A DNA stretch of 64,000 bases from Limnephilus marmoratus (Eukaryota > Arthropoda > Insecta > Trichoptera > Limnephilidae), in NCBI GenBank assembly GCA_917880885.1, contig OU862913.1:27227286-27291285 (forward strand). The letters are read 5' to 3'. This document shows, one piece after another, positions 41,342 through 53,300 of this stretch (positions are counted from its first letter, which is position 1; each line of letters opens with the position of its first letter). The notes below the pieces were generated by a model. That model saw only the letters and a program-made list of their open reading frames with translations, was not told the origin of the DNA and did no database searches. A program made the position numbers and the translations under genes.

Positions 41342-44300
41342 CTGAGAACAAATAACATAATAATGTGAGCAAAGTCGGAATGGCAGATTATTAAATGATA
41401 GGTATGAATACACGAGTACTTGTTGTCACAATTACTAATGTTATTTTAAACAGTATTTAAATGTTATTATTATTTTTATGACAATACAGCACAAGAGTCC
41501 CAGCTGCTCCTAACTGTCTAGAGCCAGTGGGACTGTGGTATCCCAAATTAGCATGTTAGTATGTTGTGTAGCTGAAGGTGTTGAAGAGGGGAAGGAGATG
41601 GGAAAAAGGGGGTGTTTAGAGAGTATTTGACTATTCAGACCAAGCCTCCATACACAGCTAAAGCCATATCAGCAAAGTTTCATTTTTGATTGGTAGTCAA
41701 TTATATATTGTATTTCGTATATTGAATTAGGAATCTGAATTTTAATTTGAAGTAACAAATGTTCATTATTAGAATAAGTCATTATGAGCATGCCGGGATT
41801 TGATCCAGCGACCTCTAGATTCTTAGCCGAGGATCTTAACCACTCGGCCGCAAAGGTTTTAAAAGGCCTTACGTTAACCTCACACAGGCATTAGCAAAAA
41901 TATTCCCCAGGGCCTATATTATGTTTGAGAATGCTGTGTGGAGGGACTCAAGCTTCTATTGGATGCATTAACTAATGCTTATCTTCAGACATTTATGCAT
42001 GTTTAATTTTTAAATTTATATTCATGTTGGTGGAAATAAGTGCCAGTGTGTGCGGTGCAGTATGTGCCAGTGTGTGCGGTGCAGTATGTGCTAGTGTGTG
42101 CGGTGTAGTATGTGTGGTGGAAAATCTGCATTAAAATGTAGAAAAAAAAGGAAATGGATGAGAAAAAGCTTAAATATAATTCTGTTTAGTTTTATAATGT
42201 TAAATTTGGTGGAAGTCCTCGATGGGTGGGAAGGCGAGTCTATTGCCTGTCAGGTCAATATCTCGCGTCCACACTATCCAGCCACCTAGTTTAGGTCTCC
42301 CAACACTCCTCCCATCTGAAGGATTACTAGAATCGATTAGAATCCTCGTCAATTTATATCGGCGTTATTTTATTTTATAAGAATGGTTCCATGACAGTTG
42401 ATCCACCGACAGTTGGACCCCGGATTACTTATAATCAATATGCAGACGGTTTAGGGAATATACTAATGTATACCTAATTACACAAAATATAACTAAGTGA
42501 CCCCGAAGGAGTGTGCAGAGAGTGTGACCGCCGAATACTAAAGTATAAAACATATTTTCATTCAAAAGCATCAAGGAAAAATCTAACCGCTTATTGAAAA
42601 GTCTACTGTATACCGCGCAGAAGTACAAAAAATCGACACTGTATGTAAATTCGTTCGATATTCGTACCAACTTATTATTAAGGGTATTTTTGAAGTTGAT
42701 TTTACATTTGAAATTGGTAAAAATTGCTAAAAAATGCACAAAAATTATAATCGAAGTGAAAACTTGTTTAGCACTGTTGTGATGTATGGAGGCCACAGCA
42801 CGGGTAAGTCACCCAGTGAGTGTGGAGGCCACAGCACGGGTAAGCCACCCAGTGAGTGTGGAGGCCACAGCACGGGTAAGCCACCCAGTAAGTGTGGAGG
42901 CCACAGCACGGGTAAGCCACCCAGTGAGTGTGGAGGCCACAGCACGGGTAAGCCACCCAGTGAGTGTGGAGGCCACAGCACGGGTAAGCCACCCAGTGAG
43001 TGTGGAGGCCACAGCACGGGTAAGCCACCCAGTGAGTGTGGAGGCCACAGCACGGGTAAGCCACCCAGTGAGTGTGGAGGCCACAGCACGGGTAAGCCAC
43101 CCAGTGAGTGTGGAGGCCACAGCACGGGTAAGCCACCCAGTGAGTGTGGAGGCCACAGCACGGGTAAGCCACCCAGTGAGTGTGGAGGCCACAGCACGGG
43201 TAAGCCACCCAGTGAGGCCAACATTATTAAATTATACTTTAAAATGTAAACTAATGTATCAAATAAAATAAAACTCGATGGAAAAAAAATAGCGACACTA
43301 AAATGAGACAAACACATACATCTATAGGATTTAGCCTGCGAGAGAATGAGATAGTATAATCGGTTTCCTTTTTGTGCTTAGTGGCCTCTTCACTCTTGTC
43401 TCCTTTAGTTTTCTGAAGGTTTCACTTCTACCGCGAGTGAATTGTACACTCCATTTTTATAGTAAATATCATTTCGAGGGGCCAATTGTTGGCGGATCAA
43501 CTACTGTCGGGTCTCCTATGTATATGAATACTGAACAAGAGTCCCAGGTGCCCATGGCATTAACAATTGGGGTACGGACATTTGCCTGGTTTGGAAGGCC
43601 GTAATAAATAATGTATAATATTTTTGTCACGCACAAATGTGAATGAGAACCAATATGAAATGAATTTAAAAAAAAGTGATTGTTACAAAGCTGAGGGGAG
43701 TGGGGATTGGAATAACATGGATAAGAATAAGTTTTAAGGTGTCTGGCTATTCAGATCTGGTCACCTAATAAATCTAACGGTATTTCAAGCAACCAACTTT
43801 TCTATTCTGAATTGTAATCATTCATCAGGGCGATACTAAGCATATTCACTAAAAAAAACTTTTTTTACATTAATTCCACACAGGAAGCAATGAGAAAAAT
43901 AATTTCCCTCTGGGCCTATGTCATCTGTAAGGATGCTGTGCGTATTTATTTAGGGAAAGGAAGGAGAGGAAGTTCTGGGAAGGAAAAGGGTATGAGAGGT
44001 GGGTACTGGGGCTCAATGTGTCTAGGAGTGACGGACGTATGAATCCATCCCTCCAACTGTGGTGCTAGGTGATGGGTTGAGAGAGACCGGCTGGAGAGTT
44101 CTAGGTTAGGTCTTCCTAAACCAATCTCTCTAGATCTGGCCCGCCATGGCATAGGTCGCCAAAAGCATTGGCCGCCAAGACTTAGACAAACCTCACCCCA
44201 ACCAAACCTGAACCGCATCAACTAGAAGGAGACCGGCAAGAGTGAATGTGTTTACTGTAGATGGACAAGGCTTCTTGGAGAGTAACTGATAGAGGTGTGG

Positions 44301-47300
44301 CGCCAGGATGTACACCATATTAATAATAATAATAATCTTTATTCCAGGATGTGGGGAGGATAGTGCAATCCCACACGTCCCATATAGCTATACATATTTA
44401 TATATTTACACAGTAAAGAAAGAAATAAGAACATAAATAGAAAAAAAAATAATAGTAATAAAAATTAATAATAACAAAAAATAAATAATCAATTATTATG
44501 CAGGGCGTGATCTTGAGTGCGCTCGGGCCCATCGCTCACTCAGGAGTGGAGCTTGGTGCTGGAAGGCTGCGGTCACCAACGTATTGTCGGAGGCCATTAG
44601 CCGCATCCTGGCTCCAGTGACCCGGTGTCTCATCAGACTGGCGAATCCATGGAGTCCTAATTCTGTGAACATTGTTGAAGCGCTGCTATACCTTCTGAAT
44701 CCAAATATGATTCTGCACGCATCATTATATTGGATCCGGAGACGTTCCATTGAGCTTACTCGGTATTGACACCATGTTTCACATGTATACAGGCTAGTGC
44801 AGAATGCATTAAATAATGTAACTGTATATTATGTAACTTCCATTACTTTTTACATCAACTCTAAAGAGGAAGCCACCAAAGGTATAATTTCCCTCAGGGA
44901 TCTTTTTGAGGAGAGGAAGTAGTGAACATGGGTTTTAAGTCCCTTCCACAGCCGAGCTGTTGAACTCAAAAACGATCCATTTTCAAGTGACAAATGTTGG
45001 GATACACGTTTGGCGTGTGCCCCGATTATGCACCGGTGCCGAAGGGATAAATGACGCTAGTTCCTCGGAGAATCTTCCATTGAAATACCGGTAGAACAAG
45101 GACAGCATTCTCACCCCACACCTATGCTCTAAAGAAAATAATCTTTTATTACGATAGGGGAATTTATCAAACGGACCGCCCGTTTCTGCAATGAGTTAAG
45201 GGTTATTTTCCAGTATTCTGGGGCTCCAGACCAGAGGTGACTGTCAAATTCAATAGTAGTGCGCACTTAATGACTGAACATGATTCGAAAGGTATCTCGC
45301 TGTTGAAGACAGAGGGTCTTGGATCTGGTGCGATGTTTCTAATACAGTTATAAGTTCATAATGGATCTCAACATTACATACCCCACATGGTTCACTAGCG
45401 CCGAAAGGGCGGCTGCAGATCTCTATATGGTGACGGACACCATCAGGGTGAAGAGTGTCAACGGTGAATATTCCAGGACACTCTTCCTGGGGAACTAACT
45501 TCATTGATGTCTGAAATGAAGGAATTGTGATTATTTGGTTAATTTATTTAATGAAAACAAATACACCCATTTTAGGCATTCATATTAAAACTTTCTTGAC
45601 ATCTAACATCACATAATAGTGGGCTATAATAACATAATATATAAATAATATATGATATTCATGGTAAATATATATTCATTCATATATAAAATAAATAATT
45701 ATTAAACAATTTGCAGAGTTTTTTCGCATAGTGTCGGTGTAATTTTTGTGTGTTTTTTAATTTATTTTTATTCTTTATTTTTTTCCTTTATTTCTAAATA
45801 TATTTAAATAGATATTTTTTGCATATTTTTAAAATTCAGTAACATATAAGCATAAGTCATAAGTAGTGTAAAAGTAAGTAATAAATTAGTATTTTTAATT
45901 TTTAACTCCATGAGTAAAATCTCACATTATAATATTTAATAAAATGAAGACAATATTAGCGAAACTCTATCAAAAATCTGGAAACAGAAAAATCAGAAAA
46001 AGATATTGGCTCCACTGGAACTCGAATCCAGGACCCTTTGCTTCCATGGCAAGTGCTCTACCAACTGAGCTACGGAACCCATATCAAATTCGGTCACCTT
46101 TAACAGTATCATATTTCGACTAAGAACTACCAACATTTTCTTAATTTTCTTAATATATTAGTAAATAAGCATAATAAATAAGCATATAGACACAAGACAA
46201 TAGTAAGTAATGGGATCCCACTAAGGCACTTCTTGTTTGGAAGATTTGCCAGCCTCTGTGTTTCCTCCTTCCTACAACATGGGTCTCTTCAAGACCAGTG
46301 GAGGTAATCCACCACTTACCCGCCCTGGTATAAGTAACAGATGGTTACTCCTTCAAGGCTCTCGCAAGGACTCTAATTTTTTTGAAAGAACGAATCTACA
46401 TTTAAGTTTGAACGAATCTAGACCTCCAGTGTCACTGCATACAGTGTTAGGAAGCAGTATGCAAGTGCTTACATAATATACAAAATGCGAAAAATATAAA
46501 GCAAAAGCGCTTCAAGACCAACGTTCATTCCTTCCTCTCCTCAAAAAGACCCTCCACACAGCATCTCAGATGACACAGGCCCTGAGGGAAATTATTTTCC
46601 TCAGAGCCTCCTGTGTGGATTTAATGTAAAAAAAATTTATATGCAAATTTTATAAAATGTTTCCTGTACCATAAACTATAACCGATTGTAAAACTAACTA
46701 ACCATCGCGCCACTTCTCCACAGAAGTAGGCAGATGAGATAGACCGCCACACGTCTCGGCACACATTTCTTACTTCATTCACATTCATACATCGTCTCAT
46801 ACATACTCTTATGTTATTCTGACTCTTAACGTGACCCGACATAAGAATTTTATTCGCTTGATCGTGCCATGTCTATGGGTATGGGTACCGCCACCCCTGG
46901 AACCATTTATTGGAACACCAACACCTTTGTCATAGGTCACCCAAAGTGGTTCGCTTCGTTTGGTGACTTAGCAGAAGTGTCCGAGCGAGTTCATTGGGTG
47001 AGGTTTGTCCGGGTCTAGGCAGTGGAAGCATCTGCCCACCAGCTGCATGGCAGGCCGGATCGAGAGAGAATGGTTGAGGGAGTCCCTTTAACTTCTCTCG
47101 CCGTGCTCTCTCGGAACATCGACAGTGGAAGAGATAGATTCACGTCACTCCACTCCACACTGACCCCCAGATTCCTACCCACCCCTCATACCCTTTTCCT
47201 TCTTAGCACTTACTCTTCCTGCTTTACTAAAAAACCCTCCACACAGCATCCCCAAAGATAACATAGTAATGTAAAAAAAATGTTTTCTCAATAATAAGAA

Positions 47301-50300
47301 ATGTTTATATACCTCTATGTGAAAGTATGTAAGTACATCAGAGCAGAGTACTGTGAGGTGTGATCTTATGTAAGAAATGTAAATAAAATAATACTTTCTT
47401 CATCATCAAGGCAGACAAATGAGTTCTTACTTTATCACCAGCTCCCAATGTGAAGTCCCACCCAGTTAGGATCAGGCCACTAGAGGGAAGAGGGGTGCCC
47501 GTGTGGAGACAGGCGGGTAGAATTCCGCTGGTGAAAGTTATCCTGAAATTGATTAAAATGGTTAGAAATAAGTTTTTATTTTTCGAATCGCCAGTTTAAG
47601 TAGTCCAACGCGATAGTTTTCCTAAAATGTGACATATTCAAAGAGAAGTGGAAAAACAATAAAAAATTAACTAACTAACCATCACGCCGTTTCCCCGCAG
47701 GGGTAGGCAGAGAGGACGGACCGCCAAAAAACTCGGTCTTGGCACACACTCTTTGCCTCACTCACATTCATACATTGTCTTCTATTATTCTGACTTTTGA
47801 CATGGCCCGACTCAAGTATCTGATTCACTTGATCGTGCCATGTCTTCCTTGGGTGTCCCCGACTTCTTCTATCATTCACATTCGCGTCGTATAATCTTCT
47901 TACACTACTTTCTTCGTTCATTCGCTCTACATGCCCAAACCATCTGAGGGTCCCTTTCTTAATCTTACTCATTATGCTTACATCAGCTTTACATTCTTTG
48001 CGGATATCCACATTTCTCACACGATCATACATTGTTTTACCACACATACGTCTCAGGGATCTCATTTCAACAGCATTCAGTTTACTTTCATCCTTCCTCT
48101 GCCAGTTCCATGCCTCACTGCCATACATCAGGGTAGGTACCAGGACTCCGTTGTGGACTGCTAGCTTTGCTTCTTTTGACAGTTTTTTGTTAGCGCCAAC
48201 GGCATTCAGTCCTCCACTAACCCATTGGCCACAAACCCCGGCAGCCTGCCGGGTGTGCAACTCAGGTACTTAACCACAAACCCCGGCACGCTGACGGGCT
48301 AGAGTAGGTCGACCAAAAAACGGGAAATGCGCACGACAGCGACATTTAAAAAAATACTTTTAATGCCGAACACTCTGTAGGTAATTAATCATTCATTTCG
48401 TATAATTTGCAAAAATATGTTTCTTATGTTTTTTCCGTGAAATTTGTGTTCCAAATTTTACATGCAGTCAGCCGCCATTCATTTTTTTCAAAATTGCGAG
48501 TGGTTCTAGGCTTTTGGCAGTGACCCTGCACGTCCCTGATTGCTTTGAGGACCATCATACCGAACTATTTTATAAGTTATTAGTATACACGTATGTCAAA
48601 AACAAAAATTATTAATGTTCGATTTATGAATATAATGTTTTTGAGTAACTTTATGAATAAAAATGTTAAAAAAAAAACTTACGACAAAAGAGAAAGTAAT
48701 ATTTGTATCCTTATTTACATATATTTTAATATTTTTTTAATTTTAATTTTTAATTTTTTCTTTACTTTAATCCTATATGTAAACAAATTTAAAGAAATTA
48801 ATTCATTTGAACACATCGTCACCCTACAGCAATAGTGAGATAACTTCGAAAAAACCACTTTTGAGTTAAATATGCAGTTCGATGTAAAATTGTGAGCTCT
48901 ACATGATGCATTACTAGAATTTAAAAAAAAAAAAATTGCCCATGTTACAAGTAAAATCTCAGTATTGAATTTGTCGGTCACACAGAACAACACTGAGATA
49001 TTGAAGTTGTCCCGCTGTTGCTTTCAAAAGGTCGTTGAAAAAAGTGTTGAAATAAGAAAAATTAATTGTCTCACTGTAACTCTATTGTTTTCACCTAGTT
49101 CAGCGGTCTTGTCATAATTTTGCGCACATTTACTGTCAATTGTCATTCATTTGCTAGACACTGTTGGAATTTTATTTGTTTTTTTTTAATCCCGAATGAC
49201 AATATATCAACATATTTTTATAGGAACAAGTTAAAAGTTAATTACTTCTCTATTTACGATACCAAAACTCGACAGGGCCATTGTTACATGGGGCATGAGG
49301 GTGTAGCAAAGAGAGGCGTAATTGAAATATCTACCTGCGTATAAACATTTTTAAAAGACTTTTGCTGAGGGAAACGTTATCTTTTATTCCGATAACCGTG
49401 TGACACAGAATAAAAACAAATTTTTATTTTCCATGTATATGCATGCAATACAAACACTTGATATTCAAATCATTACTCATAAATTTTTAATTGTTGGGCA
49501 CTCAAAGAACGGAGGAGACTCCATTCATCCTTTCATCGAAAGAGAAAATGTCAGGGTTTTAAAACAAGGCTCAATATTTGATCTAACGGAGATAGCAATG
49601 ATTATAAAGTGTTCTAAGAAGAATAAACCTCGTTATAAGTTATCAGAAATGGAAACAACGGTCCCTGACTGATGGAAGAAGGTATGTGAGAAGACTGGAA
49701 AAAGCTTCTCAATAAACATGGACAAATATAAGTGTATTTGGAAGAAAGTTAATATGTTACAGATCACTCGAGATGAACCGTCACTTATCAAATACAAAAG
49801 CACCTACACCGAGGATCCGTTTAATCAGAGTATTAATATGAGAGAGCGACTGAGGGAAGTTCGGAATGAGAATAATATAATTCTAGGACCAGCTTATACA
49901 GGTCCACCTACAATTCCACCGAATAAAAAGCGCGATCTCTTATTTCTTTGCCAAAGCGGTGTTATATAAAAAAAACATAATTATTTTGAATTAATTAATG
50001 CTGCCAATACAGACCGTGATGTGCAAGAAGAAAATAACGATGAAGGTTCATTGTAGGTTTCCAGGGAATCAACACATAATTTTTTTTTATTCTTACGCTT
50101 TTCTGTAAAAAAAAATATTTACTTTTTATTCTTAGGGTTTTCTGTTATTTTTGATATGAACAAATCTTGGTTTTTTGATATACAAATGTTGGTTTTTTGT
50201 TAATTTTGTTACATGCTTTTATTATTAAGGTTTGCTGTTATTTTTTTACATACATAATAACACGCTTCTTATAAAAAAACGAGTGTGCTTTAGACAACAC

Positions 50301-53300
50301 AACTGAAGTAAAACTTCTGCTCCATCTATATGATAGGAAGAGAGAAAGAAAATGTGCGCGCGCACTGCTCTCTCTTGCTCCTACAGTGTGATACAGACAA
50401 TAGGCCTGCACTGTGTAACATAACTGGCTACGAAAGAGAGAAAGAAAATTTTGTGCTCGTACCTCTCTCTCTTGCCCCTACTGTAATATACGAAGCGTAA
50501 CTCTCTCTCTTTCTATCTTCACTAACTTATATCTCCCTCTCAACTACCGTTCACCTCACTTTTCGTAACGCTCTCGTCACGCGTTTGCCAGCTTACTCCC
50601 CAAGTCAAGCGTGCCTAAATAAGTTTAACTTCAATAAATTGATAAGCACAATTATATTTTTCTTTCATTTTTATACCACTTTACTCCCATACAATTATTG
50701 TCGTATTGACAAACTTTAAGAGTGACTGGGTGTGTGTGCTGTTGAAAATGTATTAATGATTATAAACAGCACGATAAAACACATAGAAATAATAATTATT
50801 AATTTATTTATCCATCCATACTCGTACTATTATTATGCAACACTGAGATAATTTGAGAAGATTACCAAAAACTCCACGCAACAGTGAGATATTTCCAGAT
50901 TTACGTGTATTTTGTCAAAATTAGTATTAAAAAATTAATTATTTATCTATTTTTACAATTTTGTGATGATGTTAAATAATTTACCTCTCTAATGCCATAT
51001 CATTAATCTGCAACATTAGTTATAATTTGATTCTGCTAGAGCTCACGCAAACCTAAAAGTCCTATTATCTCAGAACAGCATTTTTTAGGATATCTCACTA
51101 TTGCTGTAGTGTGACGACATGGTTCAAAAGTTACAATAGATTTAGTACACCAATGCAGGTTTTCAATTTTCGGTACAAAATTAATTCAGTTGTGAGGGCC
51201 AATTTTTTAGCTCTTTAATTCTGTGGCCAATGGGTTAATGGAGTTACCGGCATTCACCCTTCTTTCAATATCTCTATCAGCCTTCCCATCTCTCGTAACA
51301 GTTTTACAAAAAGAAAAGATTATTGGCGCATAGAGATCTTTATGATGGGACTAAGGGTGACTCCATGCTCCATGGAGGCTATCATGGTATTCTTGGATTG
51401 GCGTAATCTGCGCCATTATATCCTTCCAGGAAAATTTCCGTAGCGCTGCGGTACCTACCTCAGGAACCCCCAACTTGACGACGGCCAAATAATATGCACC
51501 ATTGTTTTTTTTAGGTTAGTCGCGTGTTCGGTTCCTCTGCTGGCTAAGTCCTCCATCACTACACAAACAACATTTTCCACTTACTGTGGAGGTAGTAGGA
51601 AATTTTCAAATATTGTCAGGTTATTCGTAACCCGGGAATGTTTGCCACCAAGATCGAGACAAATCTCACCCCATGAACTCGAGCACTCCTGCTAAATCAC
51701 AAAACATTGCGAATTACTTGTGGTGACCTGTGGCAAAGGTGTTGGTTATCCAATAATTGGTTCCCGGGGCGGCGATACCCATTCCCGCCTCTCAAATTTT
51801 AAATGTTTTGATAAAATGCATTGGAGAATTTTAAAAATTAACTCCACCCAGTAGGTACCAAGGAAAATAATTTCCTTCAGGGCCTATGTTATCTTTGGGG
51901 ATGCTATGTGGAGGGTCTTTTTAAGAAAAAGAAGAACAGGCAGTTCTGGAAAGGAAAAAGGTATAAAGGGTGGGTAGGAACCTGGGGTTCAGTGTGTCCA
52001 GGTCATCCACCACCAAGATCTAAGCAAATCTCACCCCGTGAACCCGGGAACCCCTGCTAAGTCACCAAATGTAGTGACCACTTGGGGTGACTTATGGCAG
52101 AGGTGTTGGTTATCCAATAAATAATGGTTCCTGGGGCGGCGGTACCCATTCCGAGATAGCTTTAGATGTTAGAGAAAATTTCTGGATAACACTCGGTCCT
52201 GAGTAAAAATTACGGTCACACAATTGATCTTTATTATTTTTACTGTTCTTTTGCGCCGTTTTTGCTAACATTGTTACTATGTATAAAATTATTAAGAAAA
52301 ATGCTCACCGTCTGTCTACCTCCACCAGAGCGATGTCGTTGTACACTCCGGAGATAGTGGAGTTAAACTCTGGATGGATGACTATTTTACTAATTTTATA
52401 TTTAACATCTACACGTAACGGGTTGAATATCACCCCCAGTCCAACATATGTAATATTTCCGGATCTGAAACAAAAGGAGTGGTGATAGTGGCACATTATT
52501 CCATTTTACTTGATAAATGAACATTGCTTTATGCAAACATTTCATCTTACGTACATCTAATACAATCAGTACATCACCTGAAATAGTTTCAAGGATTATT
52601 GCTTTTGGTTTGATAACCTGATCCTTCTCACTAACTCTGAAATCTAAATGTAACACCTCTAGTTGTGGAGCTCTGTACTCTCTAGGTATCTATAGCCTTC
52701 ACAGAACTAACTCTCTGAAATCTAAATGTAACACCTCTAGTTGTGGAGCTCTGTACTCTCTAGGTATCTATAGCCTTCACAGAACACAGCGAGGCGAGGT
52801 CACCACCAGTCAGAGGTCACTCACCAAACATCTAATGCTGGTTTAAACTTTCAAAATCAATTTTAACTATTAAAACATCTCATTAAAATTTCACTTATAA
52901 AATTCCTTGATACTTGTTCACACTTGACTACCTCATGAGACGCACAATGTACGGTATATGGGCGAAACTAATAATGTTTATTAAGCGTATTCAGATTGAT
53001 TAAGAGATTTGTGGAGGACAAACAAAGGACACTGATCTGCATCGTCGGGCCACCCGATTGGTCCCTCAGGCACCAATTGGATACAGACCTTTCCTCAAGC
53101 AACTGGCCTCGCTTGCATCAAAAACTAACGATTCATTCTGCTTTAACTCTCGGTCAGGAGTAGCTGGTCTTTAATATTTGTTCGCCCTTCACATAACTTT
53201 ATTATTGCATATATTTAAATTGGAGATTTATGTGTCTGTAAATAGTGTTAATAAACTTGTAAGTATTGAATCGTCTTACTTATTCGCTTTGCCATCTACA

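Noticed and set aside
40993..41358. 121-codon minus frame overlapping exon G
   Set aside because: Out of frame with the clear protease C-terminus and running through the 3' tandem repeat.
42734..43317. Long repetitive proteins on both strands (GGHSTGKPPSEC and PVLWPPHSLGGL repeats)
   Set aside because: They are translations of a 36-bp DNA minisatellite; several frames on both strands stay open because the unit length is a multiple of 3, and the flanks show a transposon context.
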